A DNA stretch of 64,000 bases from Myotis daubentonii (taxonomy: Eukaryota > Chordata > Mammalia > Chiroptera > Vespertilionidae), in NCBI RefSeq assembly GCF_963259705.1, contig NC_081852.1:60894359-60958358 (forward strand). The letters run 5' to 3'. The notes below the pieces were generated by a model. That model made no database searches. It had not been told where the DNA came from and was given only the letters and a program-made list of their open reading frames with translations. The translations under genes and the position numbers were made by a program. This document shows positions 1 through 11,145 of the stretch, one piece after another (within the stretch, counting starts at the first letter, position 1; every line of letters starts with the position of its first letter).

Positions 1-310
1 GCGATGTGCCCTGTCGTCAGATGGTCAGCGCCACCTCGCACACACCAGACACTGCCCTTCGGACGCCGCCTTCAGAGGCCTCGGAGGAGGGGGTGGTTCG
101 GAGCTTCTGCGTCTCTTCACTAAGACATGAGAGCAAATCTCCAACCAGAGTAAAACCAAACACCGTTGTCCTCCACTGCCCCGTCCCTCCAGCAGGGCGC
201 TCCCTGAGGCCCGGGGCGAGGACCCTGCTGCCACCAGTGCTGCTTTGCAGAGGGGGAGACAGCTCTGTGGGGTTGGGTGATAGACCATGGCCACCGCTGA
301 CAGCCAGCTT
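1..310. other. Unique sequence, no gene recognised
   Basis: Mixed-composition single-copy-looking DNA before the pyrimidine tract. An open frame on each strand runs through it into the low-complexity tract, but neither translation has a recognisable domain. I see no repeat, RNA gene or regulatory motif strong enough to call. Confidence 0.5.
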
Positions 311-500
311 CTCTCTCTCTCTCCCTTTCTCTCCCTTTCTCTCCCTTTCTCTCCCTTTCTCTCCCTTTCTCTCCCTTTCTCTCCCTTTCTCTCCCTTTCT
401 CTCCCTTTCTCTCGCTCTCCCTCTCCTCCCCTCCCCTCCCCTCCCCTCCCCTCCCCTCCCCTCCCCTCCCCTCCCCTCCCCTCTTCTCCCCTCTTCTCTC
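311..500. repeat. Pyrimidine-only tandem tract: (CTCCCTTTCT)n then (CTCCC)n
   Basis: About 100 bp of a 10-bp unit CTCCCTTTCT, roughly nine copies, pass directly into about 70 bp of a 5-bp unit CTCCC. The plus strand is almost purely C/T over nearly 200 bp. The matching open frames on both strands (Ser/Pro/Leu-rich on plus, Arg/Glu/Gly-rich on minus) are products of the repeat, not genes. A homopurine-homopyrimidine tract of this length can form triplex (H-DNA) under supercoiling. Expect length polymorphism and assembly error here. Confidence 0.95.
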
Positions 501-510
501 TCCCCCCACC

Positions 511-2715
511 ACCTGCTGTCCAGAGGGTCAAGGACGTCTTTGTAATGAGCCCAGGCGCCTCCACATGAGGGCGAGTTCAGACAATGCTTCTTCTTCTCCT
601 GGTGCTGCTCCCTCCCTCCCTGTGGTCATGGCCTCAGAGCCAAGGCTGGGCCAGGCCAGTGGTGGGGAGCCCACCCCCACCTTGTGCTGTGTGGGATGGC
701 AATCCAGGGTTCTCCTGGCGCTGCTGGGGGTCCCCACTTGGCCAGGTCCTGTGATTACCCGAGGCCCAGGTTTCTTAAATGTCTCACTGGTGGGAGAAGT
801 CAGTTCTCCATCATCTGAGCCCACGGAGCCTGGACTCCCTGCGGCGAGTCTGGAGTGCGTGTCCCAGGGTCCAGGCCCTCACAGGGTGTCCCTGACCTGC
901 TGGGGCCCAGTGTCCTGGCCCCTGGGACCCCGGAGGCCCTGGGCTGCCTGGGACGGAGCTGGTCCTCCCCTTCCTCCACAACCTGGAGCCTCCATAGTGC
1001 CTGACTCGAAATAAACAAACCCACACGGAGAGGAACAGATGACTGGAAGGACACGTCCTGCCCTTCGGATCTGCAGCCGAAATAAACAAGGGGCAGGACA
1101 GCTTAGACGTGGCAGCTGCAGGAGATGTTTTTAAAGTCCCAGCTCTCTAACCCGGCGCGACCGAGCCCCGAGACCCCCAGGAAGGAGCGGCAAGGTCAGA
1201 GGAAGCAGAGTGCCAAGGCCGTGCCCTGCGACCGTCCCTGGAGAGCCGAGCGGCTCTGGGAGGGTCCGCAAACTCGGGTCCTCACAGGTGCTTACTCGGG
1301 AGCAGAGGGCCGGCGGGGGGGCGCCCCTTCCGAGGGCTCACGTTGAGTTCCATCTGCACCAGCTGCCAACCCCATTGCCCGCAGCAGCCTCTCCACCTTC
1401 CAGGAGGCAAAAGGGGCGCAAGAACAGGCTCCCAGGCCCAGGGCATGTCACCAGGCGGATGCCGCTCACAGGCTGTGCCAGCTGGGCCCACCCCCGCTGC
1501 CTTTGCATCTGCTCAGTTGGAATGTTCTAGAAGCTCAGTGAGGGGGGGGACTCTGAGGCCTGAGAAACCTGGGAGTTCACTGAAAAGGTGCCAGGAAAAG
1601 ATCAGTGTGTTTTCTGTTCTCGTAATCCTCTCCGTCGCTAAATCTCTCCAGATGTAAGGGCTTTTAGTGAAGAATATTAACAAGATATCACAGTGGAACC
1701 GTTCTCGTCTCCGCGTCAGTGTGGTAGCCAGACAACGCCCAAGTGTGCGTGTGACAGAGTTCCCCGGGCAGGACTCACAAAGGTTATGACCCAGAGCCGA
1801 CTCCACCACCGTGGACCCTCTGGCCAAGCGAGGGATGTGGGCTTCTAAGTCAGAGATGCGCACAGGGAGTGAGGTTTCCCTGGACGGGGTGGCCACCGCC
1901 CGGTGGGTCGCCCTTGGCTCCAGGGGACGTGATTCCAGGGCTCGTAGGCTTGTCACTCATCCACACCCCTTTCTGAGGGTCCCCTGCCTGGAGGGCTGGC
2001 TGATGAGGCAGAGGTTTGGCTCCTGGGGTTGCCAGAGGCTGCGCCACTTTCTGGGGGTGATGTTGGACTGCGGGGCGGGGAGGTGGCGCACTGGGCGTGG
2101 GATGTCTCTGCTTCCCTTAAACCCGTCCCTCCGCGCCCACTCCGCTCCCTTCCCCGCACACCCATTTTGCAATCTCCAAATTAGATTTGTAAAGACTGTT
2201 CAGGTAGAAATAGCTTTTCATGTCCACTTGGCGCTTGTGAAATTTCGGAGGCACCTGAATGAAGGAAAGGAGGCAGGAGGCCACCCACGTTGTTGCTTTG
2301 GAATTGAGGAGGGAAGACCCAGAGGCCCCCTCCCCGCAGCGTGAATTGTCTCTAATGACACCGGCCCACCTGGCTCTGAATTTTCCCTTTCTTCATCGTT
2401 TCCCATCTCTCTTCCTTCACTGTAGACCGCCGTTCACCCTGAACTTCCTCTCCACTTGGCAGGCAGATTCGAAGACTTTCTTTTTAAATTTGACCCAGCC
2501 AGGATGTCTCTTAAAAATGTAACACCATCCCTACCTCTTAGAGACAGCAGTCCATTGTTAGCAAAGTGCAGCCCACCGGCCAGGAAGGGCCAAGGCTCAC
2601 GTCCAAATGCTGGGCTTCTCCTGCAATAAAACGGGGCGCCTGCGGACTCGGGAGGTGTTTCTTCCCCTCCAGGTGAGAGGATGCTGACCCAGAAGCTGCC
2701 GCGGGACAGAGCCTG
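511..2715. other. GC-rich unique DNA, no gene recognised
   Basis: About 2.2 kb of GC-rich sequence with short overlapping open frames on both strands. None has a recognisable domain. Around 1355-1530 there is text faintly like an L2 3' region ('cctttgcatctgctcagttggaatgttct'-type), too diverged to call. No lineage-specific transposon is seen. Confidence 0.5.
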
Positions 2716-2850
2716 AGGCTGGAGTGCCTTGCGCACGTCCTGCCTTCATGGCTGGCTGCTCTTGGGTTTCTCTGAGCCTCTGTCTCTTCATCTGAAGCGG
2801 GCGGAGTCGTCATGCCCAGCAGACCCCCGCTCATGCTAGTGACAAGGACT
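2716..2850 (+). repeat. MIR SINE relic (probable)
   Basis: The stretch around 2755-2800 reads like the MIR core ending in 'tctctgagcctctgtctcttcatctg', followed by a short purine-rich segment as in the family. The tRNA-like head is not clear. MIRs are old mammalian tRNA-derived SINEs moved by L2. The boundaries are approximate. Confidence 0.45.
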
Positions 2851-4910
2851 GAGACCTGTGCCGGGGGCCCTGTCCTTCACGGTGTTATTGGAGAGGATTG
2901 GAAGATGAATGGAACGTCTACTGGCAATGGTTTCTGATGAAATAAAGACAACAGCCCGCTCCTTCAAGGTCTTGAGAAGAGCCCAGCACTGTCCCACTGG
3001 CAAGGACAGGACCCCTCCAGGCTAAGCTCCCTGGAGATGTCCACCCAGGAGAAGACCCTGAACCAACCAGCCAGTGGCCAGCACTTCCCACATTTCACTT
3101 GACGGCCGTGCCGGGATGGCCTACAGCAGAAAGAGGCTTGGAAACAGCCAGCCCGGAGCCTTCAGTTATAAAGACACACAGACCCCGAGGCCCAGCAGGT
3201 GGGCGTGACCCTCCCAAGGTCATGCCGCTGGTTGTGCAGAGGGAGGATTTAGGGAGAGGTGAGTCCAGCTCTGTGCCCACTGCACACCCAGCTCCCACTG
3301 CCCTGCTCGGGACACAGTCCACGTCCCTTCCCCAGCCGGGCAGCAGAACGTGGGTCACATTCCCGTTTGTCCTCCTCGATCTCTCTATCCTCGAGGTCAC
3401 CTTCTGGGGCCTGCCAGAACTGCATACCCTCCTGCTTCTGCCTGGCTTTAGGACTCTCCGTATTTGGTTCGGAACATGGTCTGTTCCCCGACTGGGAATA
3501 AGTCTGAGAATTCCAAGGGAGTGGTCTCCATGGCAACAACAACCTCATGGAAGGTTTCAGAACTTCTACCTCCTACTCATGGTGCTGCAGAAATTCAGAA
3601 AGCACACAGCATAAAGATGAGTGCTAATTATCTGACCTGAATTTGCTGTGGTGGGCAGAAGAAAGACAAGCGCGACGCAGGCTGGCAGGCATCCCTCACT
3701 GGCACCTATCCAAATTACTTTCTGGAAGTGAATCATTGTCACATCATTATGGCTTTCTGTTAGAGGTGGCACCAGGTATCACACAGAGGATCGTTTGTCT
3801 TGCACTGTGAAAGGTCCCGCCTCATACATCTGAGGGCGTAGAGTTGTTTTCTGGTACGGCCTTCTGGTCAACCTGGCAGGAAGGGTGATGGATAATGACT
3901 ATGTCTCTATTCCTGTTAGCCTGGCAGAATGGCAGAATAGCCACTGGACTCCGTCAGTGTTTACACACAGGTCATCGAGGTCCTCAGCCCTTGGTCTTAG
4001 ATGTCTGGGTGACAGGGCTGTCTAGGCAGATGGACAATCATGAGACGAAGTGGTTGCCTCAGGGATGAAGCTCAGATGTGAGGGGATGTGAGTCCATGCT
4101 GGGAGCACTTTGACCAATGGGAGACGGGGGGTGCAGGGGGGTACGTGGATAAGTCACCCTGCATTGCTCTCTGCAGTGGACACCCCGCTGGGCTTGGCTT
4201 TTCATACAATCTGTCTGCGACATCTCACCTGTCTTGGAGGGTGCACCTGTCTTGCTCTGATCAGGTAAGGTAGAGTTTGTTGCAAAGTAGAGCCAGGGTG
4301 GTAACTCATCTCCTTGTATTTGCTTCCCACCCTACTTTGATTTCCTCTTCCTTCACTCCCTGCCCTGGAATTTCAATAAAACGTTGACACTCGAGCCTTG
4401 CGTCGCTCCACTGTTTTCTAGTGAATCTAAGGCTAAGACAAGACTGACTGCGCCAGGAGTTGTAAGTGTTGGGGTGAACGTGTCAATGAGAGAGGATGGT
4501 CATGGTTTCATGAAGCTGGCAATTCACAGGGCTGACTGTAGACTTTCTGAAGTCAAGGCCACTGGGATTTATTACGCCTCGTGCAGATGGATGGCTGGTT
4601 TCAAATGGCTGAGGAGAAAGGAAGAGACTAAAGAGAGCGTTGGTTACCAGTATTTTGACAACTGGTTTCAGCGTCAAGTACTGGGGTGATGCAGTGTGGT
4701 GATGGATGGGGCTGAGAAAACCGCTCCCACAAAGGGGAGGCTGCATCCCCAGGGAGGCTGGGGGAAGATCCCGGGACTATGTTTTCTCCCACATAGGCCT
4801 TAGAGGCAAAGTATTTGAGCTGACTTAGAGCCTATTTTGGCAAACTACAATGGAATATTCTCTGCCCCTTTTCCAACTCCTCCAACATACACACATGTGT
4901 ACTCACATGT

Positions 4911-4912
<2 letters not shown>
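2851..4912. other. Unique sequence, no gene recognised
   Basis: About 2 kb of intermediate GC. Open frames at 3099-3614 (plus) and 4384-4689 (plus) have no recognisable domains, no splice context that stands out and no family resemblance known to me. An AATAAA at about 4375 is isolated. I see no recent transposon. Confidence 0.45.

Positions 4913-4947
<35 letters not shown>
4913..4947. repeat. (CA)n microsatellite
   Basis: A run of about 17 CA dinucleotides follows an imperfect ACATGTGT/ACACATG stretch. It is a typical polymorphic dinucleotide tract. Confidence 0.95.
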
Positions 4948-4949
<2 letters not shown>

Positions 4950-5555
4950 AGGTATTTATCCAGCATTATGACAGCCCTGTCAACCCCTCCCATCACTATT
5001 GTCTTTGTGGTAGCAATCCTTTGGAGACAGAGCCACCAAGTAACAGGGATCACCGTTGGGTAAAGCGTGAAGGTTCTGGGTCATCCATTGTGAACAGAGG
5101 GCAGGAGTCACCGGGGCTTCTGCCTGCTGGTCCAGGAGGACATGCTTCGTTGTCGTCATCAGCGAGGCCAGCTTCCTCCCCATAAATGACACGCTGGGTT
5201 CTGGGGCCTTTCCCCCCAAAAGGCATCATTCAGCATCAGCACCCAAAATTATAGATGTTTGTTTCTGTGGATGCCTGGAGTCGGGGTGGAGATACAGAAC
5301 CTTCCGTCATCCTCCTTCCCCTGATGACAAAAATATAGCTTGTAGTACAAACTGGAAATTGTTTTTAGATTCTGCCCAGTATGTGAATGTGAACAGGGAG
5401 ATCTGGTCTACCAGACGCGCCACAGCCGGGGCAGGTGAGCCCAGAGCCGTTCTCGCCTTACCAATTAGCGTAGCCTCGCAGTCCCAACAAATCAGGGGGT
5501 AGCAATGCCTCGATGGTAAGGTCTTCACCTTTTCACTTGACATTAAATTGGAAGA
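4948..5555. other. Unique sequence, no feature recognised
   Basis: No repeat, RNA gene or convincing coding exon is visible. Short frames are unremarkable. Confidence 0.45.
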
Positions 5556-6480
5556 AACGGCTCACACTAGACATAACCATTGCTGATCATGAATACAATT
5601 AAGCATTAAAGACTCTTTGTAACTCCGGTACCATTGGTGCCCTCAGAAAGCAGCTCATATTTTTCCCTCCACAGATGTTACCATAATGGTGTCAACACTT
5701 TTATTTCTTTGTCCATAAGCTGGAAATTATGGCCGTTCCATAAATCGCCAGCGTGCTCAGAAGAGGGAGGCCAGCTGCGGAGCACATGAGTGCCGGCTCC
5801 TGCCCCGCCTCATGTTTCACGATGACCTCAGCTTCCTGTGCGGAGTGGGAACCGCTGCGAGGAAGCACTTGTAAAACTGTGCCGAAGAGGGAAGTTAGGA
5901 AGAGGAGCCGCGGAGGCGAACATCTGCTCCCTCCATTACCCTCAGCGCAGAGCCAGCAGCGGACAGTAGGGGCAAGAAGCATCAATAAATTAAAATTCTC
6001 CTGTGAGCACACTTTCCAAGCATGTGCCAATGTGAACCAAGAAAAAAAGAAGATGCTAAACAAGGGAAGGGAGAGGATTTTTTTTTTGCTCACTTTCCCA
6101 GAACTGGTTTGGGCAGTAATAAGATGAATCTGCTTTTTTTTATGCAGAAATGGACCCCTTTGTCAAAGTACAAGCATTGTAAACTGCAGGAGACTCGGGG
6201 CTCCACTTCCTTCAGAAACACGATCATTCCTCCCCCTGCCCCCCATGATAGAGTCTTCATCAAAATACCGGGATGAGAGAAAATAAATAAAGTGTCGCTC
6301 CAGTGAAGTGCCTAGGTTAGAGATGGCATAAGTGCTCCAGGAATTATTTATGATATCTGGAATTCGATCGCGTTAATTATGTTAGGTTGTGTCATGGCAC
6401 CAGTAACGTTCATTTTGTCAAAACTGATACATGTATTAATTATGAAAGAAAAGCATAGGGCCTTGAATTGAGTTTTAAGG
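5556..6480. promoter_or_regulatory. Candidate conserved non-coding element, AT-rich
   Basis: This block has no visible transposon. It alternates AT-rich homeodomain-type words ('attaagcattaaag', 'gcgttaattatg', 'tattaattatg') with normal sequence. Such texture in transposon-free mammalian DNA is often seen in conserved developmental enhancers. This is inference from composition only, because conservation cannot be measured here. The frames on both strands at 5701-6127 have no known domain. Confidence 0.3.
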
Positions 6481-7564
6481 TTTCTAAGTGGGCTGTTTCA
6501 GGTTGATATTCTCAATCAGCGGCATGGGTAGGCGACGTCCCCCCCACCTGGGTCTCAGACACAGGCGCATGCCACCAGGACCTTTCCAAAGCCCGCCCCA
6601 AGGACGTGGCCAAGTCGGGGCGGGGGTGGGGGTGGGGTCAGGAAATTGGAAATGGAATGCTCCGTAATCCTTGCAGCCTTTCCCCTGTCCAGGCTTCTTC
6701 CCGCTCACATCATATATCAGAGACAGTGCAGACTGTTCACAGCCCCACGTCATTCCTGGTCCCGGGGCCCAGTCCCGAGTGCGCCGGCGATAGGAAACAC
6801 GTGCGGTGCTGCGTGTGCAGCCAGGAGCAGACGGGGTGCGCAGCCTGCAGTCGGGGGATTCAGAGTGTGTCCGGTGGGATCACAGTGACCTCCCTCCTGG
6901 GACGGCCAAGGTGCCTGGCCAGCCCTCGCTCCGATGTCCTTAGAGGGGACCACACAACTCCATCCCGCCCCGGGGGACACGTGGCTGGGTATCTGCGAGC
7001 ACCCTCAAAGCATGTTCCTTCAACAAGTAACTGCAAATACCTCTGAGGCCAAAACCTCTGAGCTCTCAAATCACTGGTCCCCTAAATAAATGAGTGCCAC
7101 GCTGAAAAACTACATCTCCCCACCTCGGTGTCTCTCAGGTGCGACAGGAGTTGTGTGATACTGATGGGCAAGGAATGAAGCTCATCTTTGCATCGCCTTT
7201 TACAAATGCTGATACTCATCAGAGGTGATGAATTAGACATCTTATTTATGCAAAGTTATTCAAAACAGATGGTGAAGTCCATTTAAAGGCTATGTTTTTC
7301 TCTATCCCTAAGAGCAAGTGCTATTTGGGGGAGGGCAGGACAGCCTCCTTCCAATGACCTGTGCCCTCTGAGTGGGGTTCTGGGAGTCGGCTGTATGAGT
7401 CAGAGGCTGATGGCTCCACTGCCAGACTGTCCGTCAAGCCACCGCCAGCTCACATGTCTTCAGAGTTGCTACGCGGCTTCTTCAGCAAAAATGCATGTTC
7501 AGCACATACTTGGCTTCCAAGTCACTGTTCTTAACCACCACCCTCACGTGAGCTCTGCTCATTC
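6481..7564. other. Unique GC-rich DNA with a G-quadruplex motif
   Basis: No gene recognised. At 6617-6637 four G runs (4, 5, 5, 4) are separated by single bases, a canonical G-quadruplex motif with one-base loops. The open frame at 6606-7046 has no recognisable domain. Confidence 0.6.
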
Positions 7565-7745
7565 AGGCAAGTGTGGGTTAGAATCTCAGCTCCACCGCTC
7601 ACCAGCTGGGTGACCCCGGCAAGCTGTGTATACCCTCCATCCTGAAAAGGAGTGTGATGGTGCCCAGGGGACAGCCACAATTTGGGGGGGAGGATTGAAG
7701 TAGTCCAGGCAGAGCTGTTAGTACAGGACCTGGAACTTAGGGGAG
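7565..7745 (+). repeat. MIR SINE relic
   Basis: The segment around 7570-7650 follows the MIR core order on the plus strand: 'gttagaatctcagctccaccgctcaccagctgggtgacc', then 'ggcaagctgtgtataccctccatcctgaaaagg'. This corresponds to the MIR stretch 'gctgtgtgaccttgggcaagt...cctcatctgtaaaa'. Ends are blurred by divergence. Confidence 0.7.
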
Positions 7746-8389
7746 CAGCCTAGCAGAGCCTATTGTTGTTGTTATAATATGTTAATCATAAAATAATTGA
7801 ACATTTCTTTCCAGTTTCTTATTGTCTGCCATGCACCTGTCTTGGTATAATTATAGTTGAACCCACTGTCTCAGATAGGAGGGCTGTTGTATGCTCCGAT
7901 CTTTGTCTGAGTTAGTGTTACGTGTTTATTCATCACTTCAAAGGGATTCATGTATGATTTATTCACAGCATCCTATTCCACCAGTAGTGGTTGAAGTTTC
8001 AGCGCACAGAGAAAAATCTACAAATGCAGGAAGTCAGCTTTGTGAGGAAAATTGGATGCGTGCTTGTGGGTTAAGAAATGATGAAAGGCACATGGAGGGT
8101 GGTGGGCGCCAATGGCTTCCAAAGTTGTTATGGTCCAGAGAGGCTCTGGAGAAGCCAGCTTGGGCCTGGAGGACTCCTGCTGTCCACCCACCTGGACCCT
8201 GTGCCTCATGCAGGGACGTTCATTAGGGTCCCGCACACATGCAGAGGGTCAGGCACATAAAACCTGAGGGGGTCCCACCCGCCCCACAAAACTGTAAGCT
8301 CCTGAGAGAGCAGTCTGAATGAATATCTTAAAATAATATTTTAAAGTTGAAATCTCTAACTGTAATTGTGGATTTTTAAAAAATTTCTC
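7746..8389. other. Unique sequence, no feature recognised
   Basis: Ordinary single-copy-looking DNA becoming AT-rich towards the L1 relic on its right. The open frame at 7891-8226 has no known domain. Confidence 0.45.
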
Positions 8390-9195
8390 CTTTCACTTTT
8401 ATCAGTTTTTCTTACGTACTTTGAAGCTCTGTTATTAAATGCATACACATTTACTGAAGTTATACCTTCTTGATGAATTCACCACTTTATTATTATCTAT
8501 TGCCTATCTTTGTCTGTGGTAAAATTCTTCACCAAAGTTTACTTGGTCTGATATTCATATAGCCACTCTAGATTTATTTTATTTTTGATTAGTGTTTCTT
8601 GGTATTCCTTTTTTTAACCCTTGTGTGTCTTTATATTTAAAGTGAGTTTCTTATAGATAGCATTTAGTTAGGTCTTGCTTTTCTTGTCTAACCTGTCAAT
8701 CTCTGTCTTTTAATTGGGGAGTATAAACCATTTACATTTAATGTAATTACTGATAAGGTTGGGTTTACATATGCCATATTGTTATTAGTTTTCTGTTCTG
8801 CCCATTTTTGTTTCTCTTTTTTTATTCCTATCTTTTTAAAATCAACTGAGTATTTTTTATTATTTTATTTTATCTCTACAGTTGACTCCCTCCATTACCC
8901 TCAGCATGTGGCACTTTCCCCATTGCCTATTAGTTATGCCGCTTTTATTTTTTTACAGGTTGCTCTGGGATTTATAATACACATCCTTACCTTATCTCAG
9001 TCACATTCAAATACAATCATTATACCACTTGAAGCAGAGTGCACTAATCTTGTAAGAGTAGTTTCATTTCTTCTCTTCCATCCTTTGTGCTAATGATGTT
9101 ATACATTTCATCCTATGTATATTGTAAACCCACAATATATTTTACTATCTTTGCTTTAGACAGTCAAATGTTTATTTATTTAATCCTCAGCTCAT
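8390..9195 (-). mobile_element. L1M relic, antisense: ORF2 endonuclease region and upstream
   Basis: The plus strand follows the reverse complement of mammalian L1 ORF2 in order. 'gtctgatattcatatagccactctag' (about 8546-8572) is the antisense of the endonuclease segment around AGVAILIS. 'tctcttttaattggggagtataaaccatttacattta' near 8705-8740 is the antisense of the ORF2 start ('LNVNGLNSP'-type). No long frame remains, so it is a dead copy. It continues beyond the Ves SINE on the right. It is an old L1M-type copy judged by its divergence. Confidence 0.8.
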
Positions 9196-9338
9196 GATAT
9201 GTTTTTATTGATTTTTTGAGAGAGGAGAAAGATGTAAGAGAGAAACATTGATTAGTTGCCTCCCATATGCACCCTGACCACAGAGCAAACCTGCAACCTA
9301 AGTATGCGCTCTAACCAATTATGCCACCGGTCAGGGCT
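9196..9338 (-). mobile_element. Ves SINE (tRNA-derived), inserted in L1M
   Basis: Read on the minus strand it begins AGCCCTGACCGGTGGCATAATTGG, the tRNA-like Ves head, and runs through 'AGGGTGCATATGGGAGGCAACTAATCAATG' to a CT-rich segment and an 'AAAATCAATAAAAA'-type tail. L1M sequence lies on both sides, so the SINE is younger than that L1. The pol III boxes are diverged. No clear target duplication is visible. Confidence 0.85.
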
Positions 9339-10124
9339 AAAATATTTTTAAATAAATTAAAAACTTGAAAAATTTTGTATATATATCATGATTTTTACCG
9401 TTTATGGAGCTCTGTGCTTTTGTGGAGAACTACATTTTTTTCTCTTTCTTATATTACTTCTGTCTGAAATCTTTAACTTTTTTTGTGGCTTCAGTTCTGA
9501 GGATGAAATTGCTCAACTTCTGTTTGTATAAAAATGTCTTCGTTTTGCCTTTTTTTGAAAGATATTTCTACTGGCTATAAAATTTTTGGTTAGCAAATTT
9601 CCCCCTTGGTACTTTAAAAATGTCCCTCTATTATCTGTTGGCTTTCAAACTTTCAGACATGAATCTGGAATTTCTCATTTTTTGTTTTTCTGTATATAAT
9701 GTTCCTTCTCTTTGATTGCCTTTAAGATTTTTGTTTTTAGTAGTTTCACCAAGATGTCGCAATTTATCTTTCTCAGAGTTTCTTGAGCTTCTTGGTTTTT
9801 TGACTTTTTTCCCACTAATTTTGGAAAATGCTTAGTCATTATCTCTTGAAACATATCTTCTTCCCCATTCCATTTTCCACCTTCTGGGACCGTATTTGCA
9901 AGTTTGCTAAACCATATGATATTGTGCCACATGTTCTGGGAGTCCTGTTCTGTTTCTCTCCCCTGCCTTCACACTTTTTTTTTTTTTCTTTTCCTCTTCC
10001 ACTTTGGATAATGTCTATTAATTTATCTTCAATCATTTTTTTTTTTACCACCCCATCTAGTCTACCAGTGTGTCAATTGAAAAATTCTTTATTTTAGTAT
10101 TGTGTTTTCTGTTTCTAGAATTTC
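9339..10124 (-). mobile_element. L1M relic, antisense: ORF1 region
   Basis: This continues the L1 of 8390-9195 across the Ves SINE. The minus-strand frame 9675-9932 (85 codons) carries an ORF1p RRM-like stretch: 'EDMFQEIMTKHFPKLVG', then 'NQEAQETLRKIN', then 'ILVKLLKTK'. This resembles L1 ORF1 proteins ('EEIMAENFPKL...QIQEAQRTPS...HIIVKLLK'). ORF1p is the RNA-binding chaperone of the L1 RNP. Here only a piece survives, ending in stops, so it is not functional. The antisense of the ORF1 coiled-coil region follows at about 10000-10124. Confidence 0.8.
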
Positions 10125-10517
10125 CATTTGAGAGAGAAAAAAACATCTATGTCAGCCGTGGGCAAACTATGGCCCGCGGGCCGGATCCGGCTCGTTTGAA
10201 ATGAATAAAACTAAAAAAAAAGACCGTACCCTTTTATGTAATGATGTTTACTTTGAATTTATATTAGTTCACACAAACACTCCATCCATGCTTTTGTTCT
10301 GGCCTCCAGTCCAGTTTAAGAACCCATTGTGGCCCTCCAGTCAAAAAGTTTGCCCACCCCTGATCTATGTGGTAGCGAAACATCAATTGGCTGCCTCCTG
10401 CAGGCCCCCTACCAGGGATCACGCTCTCATCCAGGTATGTGCCCTGACTGGGAATCAAACCTGCAACATTTCAGTGCATGGATGATGCCCAGCCAACTGA
10501 GCCACACGGTCGAGGGC
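10125..10517 (-). mobile_element. Ves SINE split by a hAT MITE
   Basis: A minus-strand Ves SINE lies in two parts. The tail side is 10125-10152 ('gagagagaaaaaaacatctatgt') and the body is 10363-10517 ('gaaacatcaattggctgcctcctgcag' through 'caactgagccacacggtcgaggg'). The 210-bp insert between them is bounded by the duplicated octamer ATCTATGT, so removing it and one octamer rejoins the SINE. Confidence 0.9.
10153..10362. mobile_element. Non-autonomous hAT transposon (MITE) with 8-bp target duplication
   Basis: 210 bp with terminal inverted repeats CAGCCGTGGGCAAACT (left) and AGTTTGCCCACCCCTG (right; inverted, CAGGGGTGGGCAAACT), 14 of 16 matching. It is flanked by perfect 8-bp direct repeats ATCTATGT at 10145-10152 and 10363-10370, the signature of hAT transposases. 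It has no coding capacity and was mobilised in trans. The 'GTGGGCAAACT...GGCCCGCGGGCC' start resembles the nhAT families described in Myotis. It lies inside a Ves SINE and is therefore the younger insertion. Confidence 0.93.
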
Positions 10518-11145
10518 CCCCCGTTTGAGCACCTAGTAGTGGCCTGTGGAGAGAAGTTCCAAGGAACCGTGGGCCCCCTTTGAATCTGAGGCTCCCGGGG
10601 ATAAATTCTCGTGTGGCCCACACTTGATCTCTACGCGTTTGTTGAAATTTCAGCTTTTTCCTCCTCCGTGCTTTCACGGTGTCTGCCTCTTTTCCCGGCG
10701 CTCCGCCAACAGTGAAACCACTCGCACGCCTGAGTCTCTCGGAGAGGCTTGTCACCGTTCAGAAATCAGTTTACCTCGTTACCTGGTGACATCAGCTCAG
10801 GAAAATGTAAGATTTGTAGACTCTCCAATTTTTTTCTCATCTTTAGGGTGGAAGCAAAGATCTGTTGAAGATTTCAACATCCTAAATGGAAGCAGAGCTC
10901 CCGGCGGAAAACACGGGGAAGCGTTTTCCTAAGCTCTGAAATGTGAGCGCTGGTGTCTTGGTTGGGAGCTTGAAGCTATGCACCCAGAGCACTTCGGCCC
11001 TGTTTTTTTCTGCGCTTCTCCAACCCCCTGACCCCCACCCGCCGCCGCCGCCTTTGCCTTCATATGCCCCGTGCCTTCGCTTCTCAGGTTCCTGAGCTGA
11101 GCGAGCTCTAGTAGAACTGGAGTCATCAGGCAAATAGACACCCAC
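10518..11145. other. Unique GC-rich DNA, no gene recognised
   Basis: No repeat is visible. The frames 10546-10932 (plus) and 10882-11145 (minus) lack recognisable domains. Confidence 0.45.

Noticed and set aside
6..564. Open frames of 130-179 codons on both strands at the left edge
   Set aside because: Most of their length is the pyrimidine tandem tract. Products are simple Ser/Pro/Leu or Arg/Glu/Gly repeats.
4375..4382. AATAAA as a polyadenylation signal for an upstream gene
   Set aside because: A single hexamer with no coding exon upstream. The motif is frequent by chance.
9675..9932. Minus-strand 85-codon frame with L1 ORF1-like protein text
   Set aside because: It is real homology but to a dead L1 ORF1 fragment, ended by stops and lying in antisense L1. 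Annotated as a transposon relic, not a host gene.
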